Positions 47,037-54,513 of a DNA stretch of 64,000 bases are shown here, one piece after another (within the stretch, counting starts at the first letter, position 1; each line of letters opens with the position of its first letter). The translations under genes and the position numbers were made by a program. Source of the stretch: Paramesorhizobium sp049065735 (GTDB lineage: Bacteria; Pseudomonadota; Alphaproteobacteria; Rhizobiales; Rhizobiaceae); NCBI RefSeq assembly GCF_049065735.1, contig NZ_JBAKHD010000004.1, forward strand, positions 62,001 through 126,000, given 5' to 3'. The notes beneath the pieces are model-generated. The model ran no database searches. It was not told the DNA's origin and saw only the letters and a list, made by a program, of their open reading frames with translations.

Positions 47037-47784
47037 AATCAAAAACCTGCACGCCCGCATCGCCGAAGACGGCACCGAGATCATCCGCGGCCTGAACCTG
47101 ACGGTGAAGGATGGCGAAGTGGCCGCGATCATGGGGCCGAACGGCTCGGGCAAGTCGACGCTCTCCTATATCCTCGCCGGTCGCGAGGACTATGAAGTGA
47201 CCGAAGGCGACATTCTCTACAATGGCGAGTCGATCCTAGAGCTCGACCCGGCGGAACGCGCCGCGAAGGGCATCTTCCTCGCCTTCCAGTATCCGATGGA
47301 GATACCGGGCGTCGCCACCATGGAATTCCTGAAGGTCGCCATGAACGCGCAGCGCAAGGCGCGCGGTGAGGAAGAGCTGAAAATCCCGGAATTCATGAAG
47401 CGGGTGAGGGACGCCGCCGGCCTGCTTTCCATGGATGTGAACATGCTGAAGCGCCCGCTCAATGTCGGCTTCTCCGGCGGCGAGAAGAAGCGCGCCGAAA
47501 TCCTGCAGATGAAGCTCCTGGAGCCGACACTCTGCGTGCTTGACGAGACCGATTCCGGCCTAGACATTGATGCGCTCAAGATCGTGTCCGAAGGCGTCAA
47601 CGCGCTGCGCTCGCCCGACCGCTCCATCGTCGTCATCACCCACTACCAGCGCCTGCTCGACTATATCGTGCCTGACAGCGTGCATGTGCTCTACAAGGGC
47701 CGGGTCATCAAGTCGGGCGACAAGACGCTGGCGCGGCAGCTTGAAGAAAACGGCTATGCCGATGTCATCGGCGAAGCGGCTTGA
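47029..47784 (+). CDS. sufC: Fe-S cluster assembly ATPase SufC
   Basis: The 251-residue ABC-type ATPase has Walker A IMGPNGSGKSTLSYILAG, a signature region NVGFSGGEKKRAEILQM and Walker B TLCVLDETDSGLDID. The H-loop is VVITHYQRLLDYI. It binds SufB and SufD and powers conformational change in cluster assembly; it has no membrane partner. The start overlaps the end of the small upstream frame, with GGAAAGAAAAAG as ribosome site. Confidence 0.97.
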   Translation: MLEIKNLHARIAEDGTEIIRGLNLTVKDGEVAAIMGPNGSGKSTLSYILAGREDYEVTEGDILYNGESILELDPAERAAKGIFLAFQYPMEIPGVATMEFLKVAMNAQRKARGEEELKIPEFMKRVRDAAGLLSMDVNMLKRPLNVGFSGGEKKRAEILQMKLLEPTLCVLDETDSGLDIDALKIVSEGVNALRSPDRSIVVITHYQRLLDYIVPDSVHVLYKGRVIKSGDKTLARQLEENGYADVIGEAA

Positions 47785-47795
47785 GGGTGAGCGCC

Positions 47796-49067
47796 ATGAA
47801 CGTTCACGCATCACAGAACAGAACGCCGGCCGAGACGGCCTTGATCGATGCGTTCAGCGAACGCGTCGGTGAATTGCCCGGCAATGCCGATGTCGCCGTC
47901 GCGCGCGACACGGCGCTCGAAGCGCTGAAGATCAAGGGCCTGCCGTCGCGCCGCGTCGAAAGCTGGCATTATACCGATCTGCGCACGCTCTTGCGCTCCG
48001 TCGCCCCCTTCGATCCCGCTGCCGGCTCGCAAGCCATCGCGCCGCTGATTGCGGGCTCGACGGTCGCCGCCATCTCCAATGGCGCGGCGCTAACGGCTGG
48101 CGGGGCCGAAGGCGTCACGTTTGAAAAACTCTCCGAGAAGCTGGCCGACGGTACCTTCGCCCCGGCCCTCGAAACACGCGGCTCCGATGATGCAATCGGC
48201 GAGATCAACGCCGCCTATGTCACCGATGGCTGGCATGTCGATATCGCCGAGGGCGCGGAACTCGAAGCGCCGATCGAATTACAGAACCTGCAGAAGTCGG
48301 GGCAGGGCCATGTGCGGTTCCCCGTCCGCGTCGGCAAAAACGCCAAGGCGACCATCATCGAGCGCCAGTCCGGCGGCGAGGGCGAGGCTTTCTCCTCCTC
48401 TATCAGCCATCTGACCGTCGGCGATGGCGCTGAGGTGACGTGGGTTCTCCTGCGCCAGCATGGCGACAAATCCACCGATCTCGGGCAGTTCAACGCCTGG
48501 CTCGGCAAGGATGCCAAGCTCACGCTCTATATCGTCAATGCCGGCGGCAAGCTGGTGCGGCAGGAGGTGCATCTGCTCGTCAAGGGCGAGGGGTCGGATT
48601 TCCAGCTGCGCGGCATCAACCTGCTTGGCGGCGAGAGCCATACCGACGTCACCATGACGGTCGGCCATCTCGTTGAAAACACCTCCTCGACCGAGATCGT
48701 GCGCAATGTCGTCACCGGCCGCGCCCGCGGTGCCTTCCAGGGCATGATCCGCGTGGCCAAGATCGCGCAGAAGACCGACGCCCGCATGGCCTGCAACTCG
48801 CTGCTTCTTTCCGACGATGCCGAGTTCGACGCCAAGCCGGAACTGGAAATCTTCGCCGACGACGTGGCCTGCGGCCATGGCGCAACCGTGGCGCAGATCG
48901 ATCCGGCCCATCTGTTCTATCTGATGGCGCGCGGCATTCCGGAAAAGACGGCGCGCGGGCTGCTGGTGAAGGCTTTCGTGGCGGAGATCATCGAAGAACT
49001 CGACGACGAGCCGCTGGTCGAGGCGCTGGAGCATATATTGGAAGAATGGCTGGCCGCGCATGGGTGA
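47796..49067 (+). CDS. sufD: Fe-S cluster assembly protein SufD
   Basis: The 423-residue SufB paralogue has SRRVESWHYTDLRTLL at the N-terminus. The beta-helix core shows LNLGQFNAWLGKDA-like patterns and SSTEIVRNVVTGRARGAF, with ACNSLLLSDDAEFDAKPELE and FADDVACGHGATVAQID near the C-terminus. It forms the SufBC2D complex and is needed for iron acquisition. The ATG at 47796 has GAGGGTGAG upstream, 11 bases after the sufC stop; a TTG overlapping the stop also keeps the frame. Confidence 0.95.
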   Translation: MNVHASQNRTPAETALIDAFSERVGELPGNADVAVARDTALEALKIKGLPSRRVESWHYTDLRTLLRSVAPFDPAAGSQAIAPLIAGSTVAAISNGAALTAGGAEGVTFEKLSEKLADGTFAPALETRGSDDAIGEINAAYVTDGWHVDIAEGAELEAPIELQNLQKSGQGHVRFPVRVGKNAKATIIERQSGGEGEAFSSSISHLTVGDGAEVTWVLLRQHGDKSTDLGQFNAWLGKDAKLTLYIVNAGGKLVRQEVHLLVKGEGSDFQLRGINLLGGESHTDVTMTVGHLVENTSSTEIVRNVVTGRARGAFQGMIRVAKIAQKTDARMACNSLLLSDDAEFDAKPELEIFADDVACGHGATVAQIDPAHLFYLMARGIPEKTARGLLVKAFVAEIIEELDDEPLVEALEHILEEWLAAHG

Positions 49068-49081
49068 TTGCACGGCCCTTA

Positions 49082-49223
49082 CCCTCCCCCTTGCGGGGAG
49101 GGTGGCCCGAAGGGCCGGGTGGGGGTGGTGACGTTTGCGCCCTTGCAGAAGAACGTGGCGCAAACGTCACTACCCCCATCCGCCCGCTAACGCGGGCACC
49201 TTCCCCGCAAGGGGGAAGGAGGG
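49082..49223. repeat. Intergenic palindromic repeat, copy 3 of family A
   Basis: Same arms as copies 1 and 2, with the centre GTGACGTTTGCGC ... GCGCAAACGTCAC forming a further perfect inverted repeat. It sits inside the suf operon between sufD and sufS, in a gap of 184 bases. Its folded RNA could stall or stabilise the transcript and so alter the ratio of SufD to SufS, though this is inference. Confidence 0.9.
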
Positions 49224-49251
49224 CGGCAGTGCTGGCATTGGTTAGGTAAAC

Positions 49252-50496
49252 ATGGACCAGAAAACAAACACGGCTCCGGCCTACGACATCGCCGCCATCC
49301 GCCGCGATTTCCCCATTCTCTCGCGGGAAGTCCACGGCAAGCCGCTCGTCTATCTCGATAATGGCGCGTCGGCACAGAAGCCGCAGGCGGTCATCGACAC
49401 CATCACGCACGCTTATTCCAACGAATACGCCAATGTCCATCGCGGCCTGCACTTCCTCTCCAATGCCGCGACCGACGCCTATGAGAAGGCCCGCGAAACC
49501 GTTCGCCGCTTCCTCAACGCCGGTTCCGTCGACGAAATCGTCTTCACCAAATCGGCCACCGAGGCGATCAACACGGTCGCCTATGGCTATGGCATGCCCA
49601 ATATCGGTGAGGGCGATGAGATCGTCCTTTCCATCATGGAGCATCACTCCAACATAGTGCCCTGGCATTTCATCCGCGAGCGGCAGGGGGCGAAGCTCGT
49701 CTTCGTCCCTGTCGATGATGAAGGCGTGTTCCACATCGAGGAATTCGAGAAGCGGCTGACAGACCGCACTAGGCTCGTCGCCATCACCCATATGTCGAAT
49801 GTGCTGGGCACGGTGACGCCGATCAAGCAGATCGTCGAGATCGCCCATGCGCGCGGCATTCCGGTGCTGGTCGATGGTAGCCAGGGCGCGGTGCATCTGC
49901 CTGTTAATGTGCGGGAACTCGGCTGCGACTGGTATGTCTTCACCGGCCACAAGGTCTATGGGCCTAGCGGAATTGGCGTTCTCTATGGCCGGGCGGAAAT
50001 GCTGGAGAAGATGCGCCCGTTCCAGGGCGGCGGCGAGATGATCGCGGAGGTGACGGAAGAAAACGTCACCTACAACCACCCGCCGCACCGCTTCGAAGCG
50101 GGCACCCCGCCGATCGTGCAGGCCATCGGCCTTGGCGCGGCGCTGGAATATATGGAGCGGGTCGGGCGGCAGGCGATCTTGGCTCATGAGGAAGCCTTGC
50201 GCGATTACGCGCATGAGCAGCTCGGGAAGATCAACTCCTTGCGCATTTACGGCAATGCGCCGGACAAGGGCGCCATCATCTCCTTCAGTCTGGAAGGTAT
50301 CCACGCCCATGACGTGTCGATGGTGATCGACCGGGCAGGGGTTGCCGTACGCGCTGGTACGCATTGCGCGCAGCCGCTGCTCAAACGGTTCGGCGTCACC
50401 TCGACATGCCGCGCCTCCTTCGCCATGTATAATACCAAAGCCGAAATCGACGCTCTCGCTGAGGCGCTGGAAAAGGCCAGGAAGTTTTTCGGATGA
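49252..50496 (+). CDS. sufS: Cysteine desulfurase SufS
   Basis: The 414-residue group II desulfurase has VYLDNGASAQKPQAVID, NVHRGLHFLSNAATDAYE, VFTKSATEAINTVAYG, the PLP lysine in FTGHKVYGPSGIGVLYG and the catalytic Cys in RAGTHCAQPLLKRFG. It feeds persulfide sulfur to the SUF complex. It differs from the first desulfurase of the operon (group I loop), so the operon carries two types. The stop overlaps the next start by ATGA. Confidence 0.96.
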   Translation: MDQKTNTAPAYDIAAIRRDFPILSREVHGKPLVYLDNGASAQKPQAVIDTITHAYSNEYANVHRGLHFLSNAATDAYEKARETVRRFLNAGSVDEIVFTKSATEAINTVAYGYGMPNIGEGDEIVLSIMEHHSNIVPWHFIRERQGAKLVFVPVDDEGVFHIEEFEKRLTDRTRLVAITHMSNVLGTVTPIKQIVEIAHARGIPVLVDGSQGAVHLPVNVRELGCDWYVFTGHKVYGPSGIGVLYGRAEMLEKMRPFQGGGEMIAEVTEENVTYNHPPHRFEAGTPPIVQAIGLGAALEYMERVGRQAILAHEEALRDYAHEQLGKINSLRIYGNAPDKGAIISFSLEGIHAHDVSMVIDRAGVAVRAGTHCAQPLLKRFGVTSTCRASFAMYNTKAEIDALAEALEKARKFFG

Positions 50497-50906
50497 CCAT
50501 GATGGACAACAAGCCTGAGACGACAGAGCCCGAAACCCTCCCGGATGCGGCAGGCGCGGCGGATACGGTGTTCTCCGCCTCCGCGATCCCGCAGGATGAG
50601 CTGGCGCGGATGACCGACGACATCATCGCCGCCCTGAAGACGGTCTATGATCCTGAAATCCCCGCCGATATCTACGAGCTCGGCCTCGTCTATAAGATCG
50701 ATATCGAGGACGACCGCACGGTCAAGATCGACATGACCCTGACCGCGCCCGGGTGCCCGGTCGCCGGCGAAATGCCGGGCTGGGTGCAAAACGCGGTCGG
50801 CGCCGTTGAAGGAGTGTCCCATGTCGAGGTCAACATGACCTTCGATCCGCCCTGGACCCCGGACCGCATGTCCGAGGAGGCCCAGGTCGCGGTGGGGTGG
50901 TATTAA
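50493..50906 (+). CDS. sufT: SUF system assembly protein, DUF59/MIP18 family (SufT/SufX-like)
   Basis: The 137-residue protein has an acidic, Pro/Ala-rich N-terminal tail (about residues 1-35), then the DUF59 domain: LKTVYDPEIPADIYELGLVY, MTLTAPGCPVAGEMPGWV with the conserved Cys, and VNMTFDPPWTPDRMSEEAQ. It helps Fe-S maturation and is called sufX in Agrobacterium's suf operon. It is translationally coupled to sufS by the ATGA overlap. sufA, usually next, is not found. Confidence 0.92.
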   Translation: MTMMDNKPETTEPETLPDAAGAADTVFSASAIPQDELARMTDDIIAALKTVYDPEIPADIYELGLVYKIDIEDDRTVKIDMTLTAPGCPVAGEMPGWVQNAVGAVEGVSHVEVNMTFDPPWTPDRMSEEAQVAVGWY

Positions 50907-50912
50907 TCGGAA

Positions 50913-51028
50913 GGGAATAGGGGAGTAAGGGAATAGGGGAGTATGTTATTGCCAAATCGCGATAGATGAAGCTTACTCCCTTACTCCCTTACTCCCTTAC
51001 TCCCTTACTCCCTTACTCCCTTACTCCC
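50913..51028. repeat. Octanucleotide tandem repeats in inverted arrangement
   Basis: Four 8-base units of GGGAATAG/GGGAGTAA type fill 50913-50944. After 28 bases of unique sequence, seven perfect copies of TTACTCCC fill 50973-51028. As TTACTCCC is the reverse complement of GGGAGTAA, the two blocks can form a long stem in RNA or single-stranded DNA. It begins 7 bases after the DUF59 stop and may terminate or protect the suf transcript. The perfect right block is expected to vary in copy number by slippage. Confidence 0.93.
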
Positions 51029-51102
51029 TTATATGGTGAACCGTCCGTAAACTTTTTCGCGCTACACCTCTCCACGGGGTTGTTGCGTTGCGGGCGGGTG
51101 TA

Positions 51103-52242
51103 ATGATTATCCGGCATTTTCTGAAGTGGATGGGCGAGGCGTCCGTGGCGCAGCGCCGTGCGGCGGCTAGCGCGTTGGCCCGCACCTATCTCCAGTCCAC
51201 GCTGCCAACAGGTGAGCGGCAGGCGGCGGAGGCCGCCTTGACGCTGCTCCTCGACGATCCCTCGCCAAAGGTACGCGCTGCGCTGGCCGAAGCGCTTTCC
51301 CTGAGCCATGACGCGCCGTTGCCAATCGTGCTGGCGCTTGCCAATGAGCAGGTGGAAATCTCCGGCTTTATCATCGCACGCTCGCCGCTATTGCGCGACA
51401 TCGACCTGATCGATCGCGTGGCGACAGGGGACGAGCCGGCGCAGCGCCTCATCGCCATGCGCCCTGAAGTCTCCTTCGCGCTTTCGGCGGCGATAGCCGA
51501 AGTCGCAGCGCCCGCGGCCTGTGTGGATCTTCTGCGCAACAGCGCCGCTGAGATCGCGCCTTCAGCCCTCCGCCGCATGGCAGAGCGGCTGGGAAGTCAC
51601 GCCGATCTCCGCGAAGTCCTGCTGGAGCGTATGGACCTGCCCGCCGACGCCCGCCATCTCCTGGCGGTGCGCATCGGCGAGGCATTGGCGGAGATGCCCC
51701 TCGTCGCCGCGACGATGGGCAAAGGCAGGGCGGAGCGAGTCGCCCATGAAGTCTGCACAAAAGTTTCGCTGGAAATCGCGGACCAATCTCCCCATGCGGA
51801 TCACGCCGCATTGGTCGAGCATTTGCGGGCGAGGGGCAGTCTCACCACCGCCTTCATCATCCGCGCCGTCGCCCATGGCAGGATCGATTTTTTCGGCGCG
51901 ATCCTTGTCTCCCTGTCCGGCCAGCCGGGCCACCGCGTCGGCGCGATCCTTGGCCGGGGCCGCGATGCAGCGCTTGTGGCGCTGTTCCGCAGTGCAGGGC
52001 TGGCGGAAGGAACCCACCGCCTGCTCATCGCCGCGCTTCACGCCTGGCGAAAGGTGGCAGACGGAAAGCTCATCGCCGGTCCGCGGGAAATCTCTGAGAT
52101 CATGCTTTCCGCCGCCCGCGCGGACGACGAAACCCGCTTCAGCGCCGCAAACAGCGATCTGCAATCCCTCCTGCGCACCATCCATCTCGACGCCATCAGA
52201 GAAACCGCCCGCAATGAGGCCCTGGCGCTGGCGGCGGCTTAA
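51103..52242 (+). CDS. DUF2336 domain protein
   Basis: The 379-residue protein is helical and repeat-like. TLLLDDPSPKVRAALAEALS resembles a HEAT repeat, and IARSPLLRDIDLIDRV is characteristic of DUF2336 as I recall it. The function is unknown; the helical repeats suggest protein binding. No signal peptide or membrane segment is seen. The ATG at 51103 has GGGCGGGTG upstream; a TTG at 51088 also keeps the frame. The stop overlaps the stop of the convergent deacetylase gene. Confidence 0.8.
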   Translation: MIIRHFLKWMGEASVAQRRAAASALARTYLQSTLPTGERQAAEAALTLLLDDPSPKVRAALAEALSLSHDAPLPIVLALANEQVEISGFIIARSPLLRDIDLIDRVATGDEPAQRLIAMRPEVSFALSAAIAEVAAPAACVDLLRNSAAEIAPSALRRMAERLGSHADLREVLLERMDLPADARHLLAVRIGEALAEMPLVAATMGKGRAERVAHEVCTKVSLEIADQSPHADHAALVEHLRARGSLTTAFIIRAVAHGRIDFFGAILVSLSGQPGHRVGAILGRGRDAALVALFRSAGLAEGTHRLLIAALHAWRKVADGKLIAGPREISEIMLSAARADDETRFSAANSDLQSLLRTIHLDAIRETARNEALALAAA

Positions 52243-52937
52243 AACAAACACTTCTTCAAAAAATGCACCGCCGTGTCGTTGCGGCGGATGGTTAGGCGCG
52301 GCAGGCCGAAGGGATCGTCTTCCGGCCTCGTCTTGCGCCGTTCCGTCGTCAGTGCGTGGGTGAACCCGGCTTCCCGCACCGCTTTGCGCAGCCGCGCATT
52401 TTCATCGCCATATGGGTAGGCGAAAGCGGTGACCGGACCGCCGAGAATATCCTGCAATGCCTCGCGCGAGCCCGCGATCTGCCGCTTCGCTTCGTCGAAG
52501 GGAGCGTCGGGAAGATGCACATGGTCGAGCGTGTGCGCGCCGACTTCATGCCCGAGCGCCGCCCATTCGCGCAATTGCGGCGCCGACATGCAAGGAGCGG
52601 GCGCGATGCCTATGGGAATGTCCCATTCGTTGCGCCTGCCGACCTGATTGGAAACGAAGAAATTCGTGGCCGTAAAGCCCAGTTCCTGCAGCACGGGCAG
52701 GGCGTTTTCATAGACATTGCGGAAGCCGTCATCGAAGGTGATGACCGCGACCTTGCCGCGTTCGCGCCCCTCGATATAGGGCAGGGCATCACGCAGCGAC
52801 AAACCCTTGTAGCCCAGCCGCTTCAGCCATCGCATCTGGCTGCGGAAGCGGTCCGGATGCACGGTCATGCTGCGAAAGGGCGCTTTCCGCTTCAAGGGAA
52901 TGTCGATCTGGTGATAGAGCAGGATAGGGATGTTCAT
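52239..52937 (-). CDS. Polysaccharide deacetylase family protein
   Basis: The 232-residue protein has the NodB-type fold: ILLYHQID at the start, VAVITFDDGFRNVYENALPV (catalytic FDDG), EVGAHTLDHVHLPD (H-xxx-H metal site) and TAFAYPYGDENARLRKAV. It removes acetyl or similar groups from polysaccharides. No signal peptide is evident, so it probably acts on cytoplasmic intermediates. It is coupled by ATGA to the GT25 gene upstream. Confidence 0.92.
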   Translation of the reverse strand: MNIPILLYHQIDIPLKRKAPFRSMTVHPDRFRSQMRWLKRLGYKGLSLRDALPYIEGRERGKVAVITFDDGFRNVYENALPVLQELGFTATNFFVSNQVGRRNEWDIPIGIAPAPCMSAPQLREWAALGHEVGAHTLDHVHLPDAPFDEAKRQIAGSREALQDILGGPVTAFAYPYGDENARLRKAVREAGFTHALTTERRKTRPEDDPFGLPRLTIRRNDTAVHFLKKCLF

Positions 52938-53674
52938 GACCGCTCCCGGTTTTGCGAGAGCGATCTTATACGCATGCGGTAGATGGGGCGAAGGATTTCG
53001 CGCGAGAGCCGGTGTGCGAGGGAGCGCTTCTGCTTGATCGTGCTGCCGCCGAGATTGGCCGAGACTTCCTCCACACCGCCGGGATGAACCGACAGCGTCG
53101 TGATGCCGGTTACCCAGGTCATCTGCATCGTTGTGTCCACCGGGCGGTCGAATTGCTCGGTGAGCGCAAGCATCCGTCTTGCGGCGTCACGGCCGATCAA
53201 TTGCGCCACCATGCCGAGGCCCACCGGCACCGGCTGGATGATACGCGCATTTTCCGTGCGAAACAGTTCGGCGCCACTCTCCTTGCCGGGGCGGAAGGGG
53301 AGGCGGATTAAACGGTCGGGCGCAAGAAAATCGCGCGCAGCGGCGAAGGCGGCGGGGAAATCGCCGTTCAGCGCCACATCGTCCTCCAGCACGAGGCCCC
53401 CGGCAAGCCCTTGATCCACAATCGCCTGCCAGGCCTTGCGGTGCGACAGGAAGCAGGCGATCTCGTTGACGCTGAGCCGGAAGGGATAATGCGGCTTGTG
53501 CAGATGGCGGCGATAGACGCGGTCTATCTCCGCTTGCGCCAGCGTGCGCCCGTCCACCGCGTCGATGATCTCAGCCGGCACGGGCAGTTCGTGGATGAGC
53601 GTCTCCACCTGCGCGCGGCGGTCCGTCGCGCGGGGCAGGTGGATGATGAAGGCTTTAATGGGGTCTGGCTGCAT
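52934..53674 (-). CDS. Glycosyltransferase family 25 protein
   Basis: The 246-residue protein starts MQPDPIKAFIIHLPRATDRR and has EIACFLSHRKAWQAIVDQGL and GLVLEDDVALNGDF, with the DxD-like EDD motif. This pattern is that of GT25 LPS galactosyl- or glucosyltransferases. The C-terminus is basic, perhaps for membrane contact. The start at 53674 matches the family; an open frame upstream to 53863 covers the VanZ-like gene in a different frame. It is followed at once by the deacetylase gene, so both probably modify one surface glycan. Confidence 0.9.
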   Translation of the reverse strand: MQPDPIKAFIIHLPRATDRRAQVETLIHELPVPAEIIDAVDGRTLAQAEIDRVYRRHLHKPHYPFRLSVNEIACFLSHRKAWQAIVDQGLAGGLVLEDDVALNGDFPAAFAAARDFLAPDRLIRLPFRPGKESGAELFRTENARIIQPVPVGLGMVAQLIGRDAARRMLALTEQFDRPVDTTMQMTWVTGITTLSVHPGGVEEVSANLGGSTIKQKRSLAHRLSREILRPIYRMRIRSLSQNRERS

Positions 53675-53691
53675 ATTTTGCCATCCGGTTG

Positions 53692-54030
53692 TCAGGGCGA
53701 GCGGATAAGGCGTCGGGCCAGCGAGCCGAGGCCGACGCCGATAAACCCGCCCGCCGCCTTGATGACGAAATCGGCGGCCTCGCCATGCCGCTCGGGCGCA
53801 AGGCGCTGCAGCAGCTCGAACAATGCCGCCGATCCGACGACCAGCACCAGGACCGAAAGCCAATGTCTGGGATAGGCGAGGGCGAACAGCGTTCCCACGA
53901 TGAAGAAGGCGAAGAAACGTTCCAGATCGACCGGCTCGCCCGTCACGGGGCGTAAGCGGATCGGCCCCACCGTCACGATCAATATGGCAATCAGCACAAG
54001 CCAGGCGAGGCAGCGCAAATAAAAATTCAT
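53692..54030 (-). CDS. VanZ-like small membrane protein
   Basis: A 112-residue protein with three or four hydrophobic helices: CLAWLVLIAILIVTVGPIRL, FFAFFIVGTLFALAY and WLSVLVLVVGSAALFELLQ, then HGEAADFVIKAAGGFIGV. The pattern TVGPIRLRP..., E-LQ...P-R and D---N/K-GG matches short VanZ family members. It lies 17 bases upstream of the GT25 gene and 7 bases after the next gene, so all four are one transcription unit. The molecular function of short VanZ proteins is unknown. Confidence 0.8.
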   Translation of the reverse strand: MNFYLRCLAWLVLIAILIVTVGPIRLRPVTGEPVDLERFFAFFIVGTLFALAYPRHWLSVLVLVVGSAALFELLQRLAPERHGEAADFVIKAAGGFIGVGLGSLARRLIRSP

Positions 54031-54037
54031 GCCGTTT

Positions 54038-54391
54038 TCACTCTTCGGTCACGTCGACATTGGGATCGCCGCATGGAATATAGAGCACATGGGTCAAGGC
54101 GCCCTTCAGCGAATTGCCGAATGCGAGCTTCTCCTCGGCGATCGCATCGACCCCCATGCACCAGCGGACCATGCGCGGCGAATGCCCGAACTCGGTGCCC
54201 AGATAGTCGGACGCATAGGCCATGCCTTCCTCGCAGCCCTCTGTCTTGCAGAACCCGCCTTCCTTGGCAAGCGCATAGAGCGCCTTGTGCCCCTTCGCCA
54301 TCGTCCATTGGCTAAGGGCAAGGAAAAGGGCGAGGACGGCGAACCCCGCGGCAAGGAGGATTTTCTTCTGGCGGCTCATGCCCGGGATCAT
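54038..54391 (-). CDS. Unrecognised membrane-anchored protein with four cysteines
   Basis: The 117-residue protein has one N-terminal transmembrane helix (ILLAAGFAVLALFLALSQ) and a periplasmic part with cysteines in GFCKTEGCEEGM, VRWCMGV and YIPCGDP. This suggests two disulfides. I do not recognise the family. Two start codons are possible (54391 or 54379), neither with a strong ribosome site. It is the first gene of the VanZ-like/GT25/deacetylase set and would be secreted into the same compartment as surface glycans. Confidence 0.65.
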   Translation of the reverse strand: MIPGMSRQKKILLAAGFAVLALFLALSQWTMAKGHKALYALAKEGGFCKTEGCEEGMAYASDYLGTEFGHSPRMVRWCMGVDAIAEEKLAFGNSLKGALTHVLYIPCGDPNVDVTEE

Positions 54392-54513
54392 TGCGTTCGC
54401 AAGCCTGATAACGCAAGCCGTGCGGCGAAAATTATCGTGAAAGCGATTTCGGTTTGCGGGAATATGCGTTAGGCCACACCGAAGACATGGACGCTCATTA
54501 ATTCGGAAATCCG

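Noticed and set aside
50913..51028. The octanucleotide repeats as a second CRISPR or a coding repeat
   Set aside because: Units are 8 bases without spacers and do not keep a reading frame of multiples of three; it is a simple tandem repeat.
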